Assembly (NCBI RefSeq): GCF_000195595.1
Contig: NZ_GL882544.1
Coordinates: forward strand, 186,001 to 250,000
DNA from: Actinomyces sp. oral taxon 170 str. F0386
GTDB taxonomy: Bacteria; Actinomycetota; Actinomycetes; Actinomycetales; Actinomycetaceae
Reading direction: 5' to 3'
Length of the DNA: 64,000 nucleotides
Under the pieces are notes generated by a model. It did not search any database. It had not been told where the DNA came from and saw nothing but the letters and a program-made list of their open reading frames with translations. Position numbers and translations under genes: made by a program. This document shows positions 8,963-16,919 of the stretch, one piece after another (the stretch's first letter is position 1; each line of letters begins with the position of its first letter).

Positions 8963-9892
8963 ATGCCCAGCGACCCTCATATCGTCACCAGATCATCGGC
9001 CCACACCGACAGCAGACCCACTGGGCCGGGAGCGGGCGGCAACCCGGGGCGAGGTTCCGGCGGTGGACGCCGCGCAGCCCTGTCCCCCTCCCGAGCCAGG
9101 GACTTCATGCAGTGCCCGCTCATGTTCCGCCTGCGCACGGTCGATCGGCTCCCCGAGCCCGGTTCCCTGGCTACGCACAAGGGAACGGTCGTTCACGGCG
9201 TGCTGGAACGTCTCTACGACCTACCGGTCTCCGAACGCCGCGTTGAGGTGGCTCTCGAACTGCTGCCCGGTCAGTGGGAGTCTCATCGGGAGAAGAGTCC
9301 GGAGGTCATGGGACTGTTCGAGGATCCGACTCAGGTGGAGACCTGGCTGGAGGAAGCGCGTGGACTCATTCGTACCTACTTCACCCTGGAGAACCCGCAG
9401 CGTCTGGAACCCGCGGAGCGCGAGCTCTTCGTCCAGGCCGAGACCAGTGATGGTCTGCTCCTGCGGGGCTTTGTCGACCGCCTGGATGTGGCGCCCGACG
9501 GCGCCATGCGCGTGGTCGACTATAAGACCGGCCGCAGCCCGGGCACGCGCTTCGTGGAGGAGGCGCTGTTCCAGATGCGCTTCTACGCCCTGGTCCTGTG
9601 GCGCCTGCGGGGTCGGGCACCGACCCGGCTCCAGCTGGTCTACCTCAAGGACGGGCGTGTTCTGACCCACGACCCTCGCCTGGCCGAGCTGGAACGGACC
9701 GAGACCCGCCTGACACATCTGTGGGATGAGGTCGAGGACTGTGCCCGCACCGGGTCCTTCCGCCCTCAACGCTCCCGCCTGTGCGACTGGTGCGCCTTCC
9801 ATGCCCAGTGCCCAATCTTCGGCGGTACCACGCCGCAGATCCCCGACGACGGGCTCGCCCGTCTCCTGAGTGCCCGACGCACTGCCGCCTGA
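8963..9892 (+). CDS. RecB-family PD-(D/E)XK exonuclease with Cys cluster
   Basis: 309 residues from ATG 8963; the frame is open 25 codons further upstream without a clear start signal. LSPSRARDFMQCPLMFRLR at the N-terminus and CDWCAFHAQCPIF at the C-terminus supply the four cysteines that hold a 4Fe-4S cluster in AddB/Cas4-like nucleases. Between them are the nuclease residues, including GTVVHGVLE, RGFVDRLDVAPDG (catalytic Asp) and VVDYKTG (catalytic Asp/Lys). This is the stand-alone RecB C-terminal nuclease family common in Actinobacteria. No helicase or CRISPR genes are nearby, so a role in DNA repair is inferred from the family only. Confidence 0.88.
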   Translation: MPSDPHIVTRSSAHTDSRPTGPGAGGNPGRGSGGGRRAALSPSRARDFMQCPLMFRLRTVDRLPEPGSLATHKGTVVHGVLERLYDLPVSERRVEVALELLPGQWESHREKSPEVMGLFEDPTQVETWLEEARGLIRTYFTLENPQRLEPAERELFVQAETSDGLLLRGFVDRLDVAPDGAMRVVDYKTGRSPGTRFVEEALFQMRFYALVLWRLRGRAPTRLQLVYLKDGRVLTHDPRLAELERTETRLTHLWDEVEDCARTGSFRPQRSRLCDWCAFHAQCPIFGGTTPQIPDDGLARLLSARRTAA

Positions 9893-9912
9893 TCTCGGCC
9901 TCCGTTCCAGAA

Positions 9913-9941
9913 TTGCTACAGGGCAAGCTCTCGTCTACAGT
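9913..9941 (+). promoter_or_regulatory. candidate promoter of the thiosulfate-uptake operon
   Basis: TTGCTA (9913-9918) and TACAGT (9936-9941) are separated by 17 bases, which places a transcript start near 9948. Immediately downstream, GTTGAC (9950-9955) and GTCAAC (9963-9968) form an inverted repeat that could be an operator. The leader peptide start follows at 9990. Confidence 0.45.
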
Positions 9942-9989
9942 CCGTGGCAGTTGACAACCGTCGTCAACCACGTCGCAACGGAGAAGCAC

Positions 9990-10073
9990 ATGAACGTCGC
10001 CCAGGCTCGTACCGCCCGCATCGCCCTGCGCGGGGCCGGCATGTGTATGCGCTGCCTGGTTCGGGCGTTCTGA
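9990..10073 (+). CDS. 27-residue Cys-containing leader peptide (putative cysteine attenuator)
   Basis: A GGAG ribosome site 6 bases before ATG 9990 opens a 27-codon frame that begins MNVAQARTARIALRGAG and ends MCMRCLVRAF. Two cysteine codons lie near its end, 204 bases upstream of a thiosulfate transporter gene. Its stop codon is inside a 17-base perfect palindrome (10069-10085). Actinobacterial cysteine and sulfur operons are known to carry short Cys-rich upstream reading frames whose slow translation under cysteine starvation switches on the downstream genes. The position, ribosome site and paired Cys codons fit that scheme, but regulation is inference. Confidence 0.6.
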   Translation: MNVAQARTARIALRGAGMCMRCLVRAF

Positions 10074-10085
10074 GACGGTCTCAGA
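10069..10085 (+). promoter_or_regulatory. palindrome spanning the leader-peptide stop codon
   Basis: The 17 bases TCTGAGACGGTCTCAGA form an 8-bp stem with a single central base and contain the TGA of the leader peptide. A second copy of CTGAGACGG follows about 45 bases later between two GGCGCC palindromes. Together they could fold into alternative structures in the 204-base leader of the transporter gene. No Rho-independent terminator tail is present. Confidence 0.4.
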
Positions 10086-10277
10086 CAGATCGTTCTCTCC
10101 GGCTCCCGGCGCCCCTGAGACGGCGCCCGGACAACCGCGTCCAGCCAGGTCTCCTCCTCACTCCCCCACCGGATGACGTGGCTTGTTGTCTCAGTCTTTT
10201 CCACGCTTGCGCTGCGTCACCGGTCCCCCACGCAGGCTGCTTGCGTCTCAAAGCAGCAGCCGGACAAGGACCACATC

Positions 10278-11363
10278 ATGCCGTCACCTACCGTCCTGAC
10301 CGGGCTCGCCGTTGGAGCCGTTCTCGGATTCATCCTCCAACGCGGCCGTTTCTGCATCACCGGAGCCTTCCGTGACCTATGGGTCTCCCGCTCCTGGCGC
10401 TGGTTCACAGCCTTCCTGCTGGCCATCACCATTCAGGCGGTCGGAGTCGCCGCCCTCACCGGAGTCGGCTTCATCAACCCTGAGATCCCCAGGTTGTCAG
10501 TGGTCGCCACCGTCGCCGGTTCCTTTTTCTTCGGAGTCGGGATCGTCCTGGCCGGAGGCTGCGCCACAGGCACCTACTACCGCGCCGGCGAAGGCCTGGT
10601 CGGCTCCTGGTTCGCGCTCGTGTCCTACGCCACCACCGCAGCTGCGTCGAAGACGGGAGTCCTGTCCGGCCTCACCACATGGGTCAAGGGACTGTGGGTC
10701 ACCAACCTCACCACGATCCCCGCCACCATAGGTGTGCCTGACTGGGCCGGCGTCGTCATCCTGGCCGGAATCACCGGGGTCGTCGTGCACCGGTTCGTCG
10801 TTCTGGGGCGCAGTCGCCCCGCCCAGGTCCAGCTGCCCGCACAGCGTACGGGACTGGCCCACCTGCTGCTGGAGAAGCAGTGGAACCCACTGGTCACGGG
10901 ACTCCTCGTCGGGATCGTCGCCATCGTCGCCTGGCCCACGTCCTGGGCCTCGGGGCGTCAGGACGGGCTCGGAATCACGACTCCGTCGTCAAACCTGGTA
11001 GGACTCATCGTCACTGGTGACACCAAGCGACTCGACTGGGGCGTACTCCTGGTCCTGGGAATCCTGATCGGCTCCTACATAGCGGCCAAGACCTCCGGCG
11101 AGTTCCGTGTCCGCGTGCCCAACGCCCAGATCATCCAGCGCTCCATCACCGGCGGCATTCTCATGGGAGTCGGCGCCGTCTGGGCCGGCGGCTGCTCGAT
11201 TGGCAACGCCCTGGTGCAGACCTCGCTCCTGTCATGGCAAGGCTGGATCGCCCTCGTCTTCCAGGTTCTGGGGGTCGGGGCAGCCGCATGGTTCCTCCTC
11301 ATCAGCCCCCGGCAACGGCGTCGCGCCGAGCGCGCCGCTACCCGCGTCCCCACCGCCGTCTGA
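10278..11363 (+). CDS. YeeE/YedE (TsuA-like) thiosulfate/sulfur transporter
   Basis: 361 residues from ATG 10278, preceded by AAGGAC. About nine to ten hydrophobic segments carry the family signatures QRGRFCITGAFRDL near residue 20, GIVLAGGCATGTYYRAGEG near 90 and GAVWAGGCSIGNALVQT near 300; the conserved cysteines relay thiosulfate through the membrane in the structurally characterised TsuA. The long frame extends upstream to 10173, but that part is the structured leader. The TusA-like gene follows 49 bases later, the usual YeeE-YeeD (TsuA-TsuB) pairing. Role: import of thiosulfate for cysteine synthesis (inferred from family). Confidence 0.9.
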   Translation: MPSPTVLTGLAVGAVLGFILQRGRFCITGAFRDLWVSRSWRWFTAFLLAITIQAVGVAALTGVGFINPEIPRLSVVATVAGSFFFGVGIVLAGGCATGTYYRAGEGLVGSWFALVSYATTAAASKTGVLSGLTTWVKGLWVTNLTTIPATIGVPDWAGVVILAGITGVVVHRFVVLGRSRPAQVQLPAQRTGLAHLLLEKQWNPLVTGLLVGIVAIVAWPTSWASGRQDGLGITTPSSNLVGLIVTGDTKRLDWGVLLVLGILIGSYIAAKTSGEFRVRVPNAQIIQRSITGGILMGVGAVWAGGCSIGNALVQTSLLSWQGWIALVFQVLGVGAAAWFLLISPRQRRRAERAATRVPTAV

Positions 11364-11412
11364 CACCGCGTCGGCACCTCATCAGCACCACACCGTCACC
11401 AAGGAGAGATTC

Positions 11413-11634
11413 ATGCGCACTGTTCTGGAAACCACTGGCCAGGTCTGCCCCTTCCCCGTCATCGAGGCCGAAGAGGCCATGGAGGACCTCGACATCGGCG
11501 ACGAACTCGTCATCGGATTCGACTGCACCCAGGGAACGCAGTCCCTGCCGGCCTGGGCTGCTGACAACGGCTACACCGTCACTGAGTTCGAGCGCACCGG
11601 CGACGCAGCCTGGACCATCACCGTACGCAAGTAG
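11413..11634 (+). CDS. TusA/SirA family sulfurtransferase (TsuB/YeeD-like)
   Basis: 73 residues with the family CPxP motif (TTGQVCPFPVIEAEEAM, Cys at residue 12) and a short alpha/beta fold. An AAGGAGA site 7 bases before ATG 11413 fixes the start. It accepts a persulfide on the conserved Cys and, next to a YeeE transporter, probably takes sulfur from imported thiosulfate. It closes the leader peptide-transporter-TusA operon; the next gene starts 23 bases later and may be read through. Confidence 0.9.
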   Translation: MRTVLETTGQVCPFPVIEAEEAMEDLDIGDELVIGFDCTQGTQSLPAWAADNGYTVTEFERTGDAAWTITVRK

Positions 11635-11657
11635 GCCGAACCGCTACGGTTGGGCCT

Positions 11658-12638
11658 ATGGAGCACAGGAGACTCGGCCGGACCGGCCTGCGCGTGTCCT
11701 CCGTGGGCCTGGGCACGATGACCTGGGGCCGGGACACCGACGAGCTCGAGGCCAAGGAGCAGCTCGACATCTTCCTCGACGCTGGGGGCACCCTCGTGGA
11801 TACCGCCGCCTCCTACGGCGAAGGCGTCAGCGAGGAGGTCATCGGCGCGCTCCTGCGCGAGCACGTGGATCGCCAGGACCTCGTCCTGGTCTCCAAGGCC
11901 GGGGTACGCACCTGGCGCACCGGGGAGCGGTCCTCTGTGGCCGACGCCTCGCGCGGCTCGCTGCTCGACACTCTCGATACCAGCCTGGCCCGGCTGGGCA
12001 CCGACCACCTCGACCTGCTGCTGGTTCAGGTGCCCGACCCCACCACCTCCCTGGAGGAGACGGCCCACGCTCTGAGCCTGGCCGTCTCCTCCGGGCGCAC
12101 CCGTTACGTGGGCATCGCCAACCACCCGGCCTGGGCCTCGGTGCGCATGCACGACCTGCTTAGCGAGGCCGGCCGAGGGCCGGGACTGGGGGCCGTCGAG
12201 GTCGAGCACTCACTGCTCTCCCGGGGCATCGAGCGCGAGCTCATGCCAGCCTCCCAGGCCCTGGGTTTCGGCATCCTGGGGTACGCGCCCCTGGGACGAG
12301 GAGTCCTCACGGGCAAGTACCGGGCGACCATCCCTCCGGACTCGAGGGCGGCCTCACCCCACCTGCGTTCCTACATCTCCCCCTACCTGGGCGACCCTCA
12401 CCGAGGGGTCGTCGAGGCCGTGGCCACCGCCGCATCGGGTCTGGACCGTAAGCCGGCGGAAGTGGCCCTGGCCTGGGCCCGCGATGCCACCGGGGTCTCC
12501 TCGACCATCGTGGGGGCGCGCACCCCGGCTCAGCTCCAGGGCGTGCTCTCAGCCGATGATCTGGAGCTTCCGGTCCAGATCCGCCATGCCCTGGACGAGG
12601 TCACCTCCGTGCAACTCGGATATCCTGAGCGCTTCTGA
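11658..12638 (+). CDS. aldo/keto reductase
   Basis: 326 residues, the usual length for the (beta/alpha)8 aldo/keto reductases that use NADPH to reduce carbonyls. It begins RRLGRTGLRVSSVGLGTMTWG and shows the catalytic Asp/Tyr region DTAASYGEG (near residue 52), the lysine in LVLVSKAG and a C-terminal NADPH-binding IVGARTPAQLQ. The tetrad looks complete. It is closest in layout to the YajO/Tas-like subgroup of unknown substrate. A strong hairpin terminator follows the stop. Confidence 0.9.
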   Translation: MEHRRLGRTGLRVSSVGLGTMTWGRDTDELEAKEQLDIFLDAGGTLVDTAASYGEGVSEEVIGALLREHVDRQDLVLVSKAGVRTWRTGERSSVADASRGSLLDTLDTSLARLGTDHLDLLLVQVPDPTTSLEETAHALSLAVSSGRTRYVGIANHPAWASVRMHDLLSEAGRGPGLGAVEVEHSLLSRGIERELMPASQALGFGILGYAPLGRGVLTGKYRATIPPDSRAASPHLRSYISPYLGDPHRGVVEAVATAASGLDRKPAEVALAWARDATGVSSTIVGARTPAQLQGVLSADDLELPVQIRHALDEVTSVQLGYPERF

Positions 12639-12646
12639 GCCGCGAA

Positions 12647-12683
12647 GCGGTGGGGCCCGCGCACCTGGCGCGGGCCCCACCGC
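12647..12683. terminator. bidirectional hairpin terminator
   Basis: GCGGTGGGGCCCGCGC (12647-12662) pairs perfectly with 12668-12683 across a 5-base loop, giving a 16-bp G+C stem. It stands between the convergent aldo/keto reductase (+) and the acidic-tailed protein (-). No U-tract is obvious, as is common in high-GC hosts. Confidence 0.75.
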
Positions 12684-12712
12684 TGAGCGACAGCTGAGTG
12701 AGAAGAAGTCAG

Positions 12713-13018
12713 TCAGTCCTCGTCGTCGTAGTCCTCGTCATCCTCGTCGTAGTCGTCTTCTTCATCATCTTCGTCATACTCGCCGTCGTCGTAGTCCTCG
12801 TCGTCATCGTCATCGCTGTCGGAGTCGAAGGCCTCAAAGGGAAGTTCGATGCCATAGGCGGTGAACAGCGAGTCGTCGTAGGTGAAGAAGGCGTCCTGGA
12901 GGGCGTTCTCAGCCGCAACCACGGCCGGGGAGAGCTCGTCACCGGTCGCGGCAGCATCCAGGTGCGCCTCGAAGGCGGCGATGAGTCGGTTGAGCGCGGA
13001 CCGCGGATCGTTCGTCAT
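12713..13018 (-). CDS. small conserved actinobacterial protein with Asp/Glu/Tyr tail
   Basis: 101 residues from ATG 13018 (MTNDPRSALNRLIAAFEAHL). A helical N-terminal domain of about 65 residues (PAVVAAENALQDAFFTYDD, GIELPFE) is followed by about 38 residues made almost only of Asp, Glu and Tyr, ending EDYDDED. Related short actinobacterial proteins are sometimes labelled DNA primase or primosomal protein in databases, on weak grounds (recollection). There is no catalytic motif. The tail could mimic nucleic acid or bind basic proteins or metals; function unknown. Confidence 0.75.
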   Translation of the reverse strand: MTNDPRSALNRLIAAFEAHLDAAATGDELSPAVVAAENALQDAFFTYDDSLFTAYGIELPFEAFDSDSDDDDDEDYDDGEYDEDDEEDDYDEDDEDYDDED

Positions 13019-13090
13019 GTAGGACACACTACCGGCTCTCCCTCGCCCAGCACACAGGCGCAACTCAACACGGGGACGCGTCGCGTCCGA

Positions 13091-14191
13091 TTACGCCTCC
13101 TGCTCAATCCCCAGCTCCTGGCGGATGAAGCCCAGGAAGAGGTCCTCTCCCTTGATCCTGCTGGTCTCCTCAGATCCGACGACGACGCGCACGCCGTCGC
13201 GCAGGATCTGTGAGGCGCCCCCGTCGGGCCCCAGGGGCAGGATGATCCGTTCGGTTCCCGGCGTGTAGGTCGTACCGGGCTCCCGCCCCGCGATGAGGTC
13301 GGTGATGTTCTGGGCGACGACTCGGGCATGGGCCCGGGCGGCGTCGGCGCGCTTGGACTCGCGCACGTCGGTGATGTCACCGATCGCCCAGACGCCGGGG
13401 TGGTCGACCACTCGCAGGTAGTCGTCGACGCGGATCGTGCCGTCATAGTGACGCACCTCGTCGTAGTCCTCGCTGAGGAATCCGGTGGCTGCCGCCGAGC
13501 CGTAGGCGCGGAACCACATGTCGGCCTCAAGGGGGCGCCCGCCCTGAGTGGTGACCCGGAAGGGCGAGAGAACGCCGACATCGACCGGCGGCAGGAAGCT
13601 GAGAGAGTCACCGGTGATGACCTCCACCCCGCGCTGGGCGAGCTGGTCGGAGATCGCCTCGCGGATCTCCGGTTTGTAGTCGCCGGCCGGCAGGATCCTG
13701 TCGGCGGACTCCAGCATGGTCACCTTGATGTTCGGGAAGGCCGAGGTGATCTCACCGGACAACTCGATGCCGACTGCGCCGGCTCCCACGACAAGTACCC
13801 TCGAGGACTGCTCGAGGTTGGCGTGAACCCGCTCGATACGAGCCTTGGCGATGACAGATGAGGACTCCATGTGCTTGGCCGGGAAGGGGTAGGCGGTCCC
13901 GGTCGCCAGCACCAGGTAGTCGGCCTCGATCGGTCCGTGCCCGGAGACCTCGACGGTGGTGCCGCGGACAGCCAGCGCCGTTCCATGAACAACGTGTCCG
14001 TTGGCCAGCAGCCGGTCGTAGGGCAGGAAGATCTTCTCCGCCCAGTCGCGGTCGACCGCTGCCCGCAGCGCTGCGGCGTGGCTGACAAACGTGTCCTTCT
14101 GCTCCACGAGGGTAACCTCGGCGACGTCGTCGAGGGCCTTGGCGACGGTGATGCCGCCGTATCCACCGCCGACGATGGTGACGCGAGCCAT
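13091..14191 (-). CDS. FAD-dependent NAD(P)H oxidoreductase (NDH-2/AIF-like)
   Basis: 366 residues. Two dinucleotide-binding folds are visible: VTIVGGGYGGITVAKAL at residues 4-20 for FAD and RVLVVGAGAVGIELSGEI near 130 for NAD(P)H. The typical DHPGVWAIGDITD segment near 290 contacts FAD. It has no CxxxC redox disulfide, so it belongs to the NDH-2/AMID-like group that passes electrons to quinone or other acceptors. The C-terminus ends in a helix (LFLGFIRQELG), suggesting peripheral membrane attachment. It is a single gene upstream of the acidic-tailed protein; the substrate is not known. Confidence 0.88.
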   Translation of the reverse strand: MARVTIVGGGYGGITVAKALDDVAEVTLVEQKDTFVSHAAALRAAVDRDWAEKIFLPYDRLLANGHVVHGTALAVRGTTVEVSGHGPIEADYLVLATGTAYPFPAKHMESSSVIAKARIERVHANLEQSSRVLVVGAGAVGIELSGEITSAFPNIKVTMLESADRILPAGDYKPEIREAISDQLAQRGVEVITGDSLSFLPPVDVGVLSPFRVTTQGGRPLEADMWFRAYGSAAATGFLSEDYDEVRHYDGTIRVDDYLRVVDHPGVWAIGDITDVRESKRADAARAHARVVAQNITDLIAGREPGTTYTPGTERIILPLGPDGGASQILRDGVRVVVGSEETSRIKGEDLFLGFIRQELGIEQEA

Positions 14192-14239
14192 AGTGTGTTC
14201 CTTCCGGTGATGAGAGGGTGAGAATGCGGACTGCGCCCG

Positions 14240-16291
14240 TCAGGTGAGTCCGCGACGTTGAAGAAGAGGCAGGATGCTGGGGTCGCGCCCGGCGAAGGCG
14301 CGGTAGGAGACCAGGGGATCCCGGGAGTCGCCGTGGGAGAGGAACTCGCGACGAAAGGCATCCCCTGCCTGACGGTTCAGGCCGAGGTCGCCGTCGATCG
14401 CTCCATCGGTGGTGAACCACGCGATGGCGTCGGCGTCCATGACCTCGCTCCAGATGTAGGCGTAGTAGGCCGCGCTGTAGCCGCCGGCGAAGATGTGGGA
14501 GAAGTACGTGGTGCGGTAACGCGGAGGCACGAGCGCGTCATTGATCCCGGCCTTGGCCAGAGCTCGGTGCTCGAGCTGCTCGACCTGATGGACGTCCCTT
14601 GGGACCTCATCCGGGGCGAGCGTGTGCCAGGCCTGGTCGAGCAGGGCTGCTCCCAGGTACTCCGTAGTGGCGTACCCCTGACCGAAGGTGCCTTGGCCGC
14701 GCAGCTGCTCGGCCAGCTCGACCGGCAGAGGCATACCGGTGTCCACGTGGCGTGCGTAGCTGGACAGCACCTCGGGATGAAGGGCCCATTTCTCGTTGAG
14801 CTGGCTGGGGAACTCGACGACGTCCCGAGGCACGGCGGTCCCCGAGGCCGAGGGGTAGCGGGCCTTGGAGAACAGGGCGTGCAGGGCGTGTCCGAACTCG
14901 TGGAAGCAGGTGATGACTTCGTCCCAGGTCAGCAGGGCCGGGCCGGAGGTGGGCTGCTCGATGTTGCAGCAGTTGATGACGACCGGCCTGCGGCCGGTGA
15001 GTGTTGAGCCGGTGACGAGGCTGTCCATCCAGGCCCCTCCGGACTTACCGGCTCGCGCGTAGTAGTCACCGACGAAGAGCCCGAGAACCGGCGCGTCAGT
15101 CCCCTCGCCGTCGCGTACCTCCCAGACCCGGATGCCCGGTGCGTACATGTGCTCGGCCAGGTCCTCACGCTCATGGAAGGTGATGCCGTAAAGGCGGGTG
15201 GCGGCGTAGAAGACACCCTTGGTGACCACGCTCCACAGCTCCAGGTAGGGGGCCAGAACCTCATCGTCGACACCGAAGCGGTTCTTGCGCTCGGCGGCCT
15301 CGTAGAGAGGCCAGTCAGCAGGGCCGAAGGTCTCTCCCGACTGGGTCTGGGGGTCACTGTCCATGCGGGCGGCGTAGACCTGGGCATCGCGACGGGCATT
15401 GGCCATGGCGAGAGGGGTGAGGCGGGCCAGCATCTCGGACACCGCCTCGGTGGTTCGGGCGGCCGACTCGGCGGCCACGAGAGCGGCGTGGTGCGGGTAG
15501 CCCAGGAGAGCAGCCCGTTCGGCGCGCAGTACCGCGAGCTCCAGGACGATACCTCGAGTGTCGCCAGCACCGCCCTGCCCGCCCAGTCCCCGGCTCATGG
15601 ACTTCTCCAGGAGGGCGAGCCGGGCGGGGTGGGGGCGCGTAGTGGCCAGAACAGGCGGGACCGTGACGTTGGAGACACCAGCGGCGTGCATGGCCTCAGT
15701 GGCCAGGACGGAGAAACGCATCTTGAGCGCGTTGACGCGGGCATTGATCTCCTTGAGGGCGTCGGTCTCCGACTCGTTCAGACCGACGCCGTTGCGTTCG
15801 AACTCCTCGACGGTCAGGCGGATGAGACGGGCGGTCTCGGCGTCAATGACTGCGCCGTCGGCGTCGCGCGCCTGCTCGCCATCGGACGCGGCAGCGACGA
15901 GGTCGTCGAGTGCCTTGAAGCGCTCATAGAGACGTGAGTCAAGGTGGTAGGCGTCGGAGTGCGCCGCCAGCTCGGGAGCGAGCGCCTCCTCGAGCTGATC
16001 AAGGTCCGGGCAGTCGGTGGCGGAGGTCAGTGCGTCCAGAACCGTCAGCGCCCGCTCGAGGAGATCTCCGGATCGCTCCAGGACATCAACGGTGTTGGCG
16101 ATCGTGGGTTCGGCCTTGTTGGTAGCGATGGCCTCCCACTCCTGGCGTTCGGCAGCCATCCCTGCCCGGATGGCCGGCTCGATATCAGCGTGGTCCACGG
16201 CCGTGAAGCCGGGCAGGCCCAGGTCGAGCAGCCATGGCCTGGCGAAGACGTTCGACTCCGGGAGGTCGGTGCCGTCAGTGGTCTCGCTCAT
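14240..16291 (-). CDS. M3 family oligopeptidase / peptidyl-dipeptidase (Dcp-like)
   Basis: 683 residues, the normal size of cytoplasmic M3 zinc peptidases. The zinc motif HEFGHALH is at about residue 463, with the downstream third ligand in the FPSQLNEKW segment and the substrate-binding tyrosine region HIFAGGYSAAYYAY near 610. The N-terminal half is helical. It cleaves short peptides and is closest in motif layout to peptidyl-dipeptidase Dcp. No signal peptide is present. It stands alone between an oxidoreductase and a TetR gene on the same strand. Confidence 0.92.
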   Translation of the reverse strand: MSETTDGTDLPESNVFARPWLLDLGLPGFTAVDHADIEPAIRAGMAAERQEWEAIATNKAEPTIANTVDVLERSGDLLERALTVLDALTSATDCPDLDQLEEALAPELAAHSDAYHLDSRLYERFKALDDLVAAASDGEQARDADGAVIDAETARLIRLTVEEFERNGVGLNESETDALKEINARVNALKMRFSVLATEAMHAAGVSNVTVPPVLATTRPHPARLALLEKSMSRGLGGQGGAGDTRGIVLELAVLRAERAALLGYPHHAALVAAESAARTTEAVSEMLARLTPLAMANARRDAQVYAARMDSDPQTQSGETFGPADWPLYEAAERKNRFGVDDEVLAPYLELWSVVTKGVFYAATRLYGITFHEREDLAEHMYAPGIRVWEVRDGEGTDAPVLGLFVGDYYARAGKSGGAWMDSLVTGSTLTGRRPVVINCCNIEQPTSGPALLTWDEVITCFHEFGHALHALFSKARYPSASGTAVPRDVVEFPSQLNEKWALHPEVLSSYARHVDTGMPLPVELAEQLRGQGTFGQGYATTEYLGAALLDQAWHTLAPDEVPRDVHQVEQLEHRALAKAGINDALVPPRYRTTYFSHIFAGGYSAAYYAYIWSEVMDADAIAWFTTDGAIDGDLGLNRQAGDAFRREFLSHGDSRDPLVSYRAFAGRDPSILPLLQRRGLT

Positions 16292-16352
16292 GGGCCCATC
16301 GTGCCATGAGCCTGGGCCTTCTCAAGCACAACAAGCAGACATTTGTGGGTCG

Positions 16353-16919
16353 TTAGTCCTTACCGGAAGATCTGCCACGTACCTGGTCAGGCGCGTTTCC
16401 CGCCGCTAGGGACACGATAAGACCGGCGATGGCGGGGTCATCGGGGTCCTGGTTGTCACTGTCGACAGCGCGGTTCGCCCACCATCCATCCACTGCCAGC
16501 AGTGCCACACGTTGCATCGGGGTCAGCTCAGAGGTCTCCCCAACCCACTCGTGGCGCAGCGCGTCCCAGGCGTCCTTGAGCATCTCCGCCTCTGGCGTCG
16601 CCGAGAGCATGAAGCTGACCTCCCCGGGCAGGATCTCACCGTCGACGACGGAGCGCACCAGAGCCTCGATGCGCTCGGCCCGGCTTGCCTCCTCCAACGG
16701 CTTTCCCAGTGCTTCCAAGGCCTCGGCCCGCCAGCGCTCGAAGAAGGCGCTCGCAATGCCTTCCAGGAGCTCGGTCTTGTTGCGGAAGTGGTAGATGACT
16801 CCACCGCGCGTCAGCCCGACGTGCTCGGCCAGGGCGTCGAAGGTGAGCGTGTCGAAGCCGTCGCGGTGGGCGAGCTCGAGCGCTCCGGCGATGATGCGGT
16901 CCCGTTTCGAGGTTCTCAC
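16353..16919 (-). CDS. TetR/AcrR family repressor of the adjacent exporter
   Basis: 188 residues. The N-terminal helix-turn-helix is RIIAGALELAHRDGFDTLTF ... LAEHVGLTRGGVIYHFRNK (residues 8-50); the ligand domain has the TetR_C_6-like pattern with WWANRAVDSDN near 155. Its ATG overlaps the stop of the exporter gene by four bases (ATGA), so exporter and regulator form one operon. The inverted repeat just before the exporter start is the natural operator, giving autoregulation and drug-induced export (inference). Confidence 0.9.
   Translation of the reverse strand: MRTSKRDRIIAGALELAHRDGFDTLTFDALAEHVGLTRGGVIYHFRNKTELLEGIASAFFERWRAEALEALGKPLEEASRAERIEALVRSVVDGEILPGEVSFMLSATPEAEMLKDAWDALRHEWVGETSELTPMQRVALLAVDGWWANRAVDSDNQDPDDPAIAGLIVSLAAGNAPDQVRGRSSGKD

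Noticed and set aside
12719-12815. GTCGTC/GTCATC-like microsatellite
   Set aside because: It is the coding sequence of the Asp/Glu/Tyr tail; the units are irregular and codon-spaced, not a DNA repeat in its own right.
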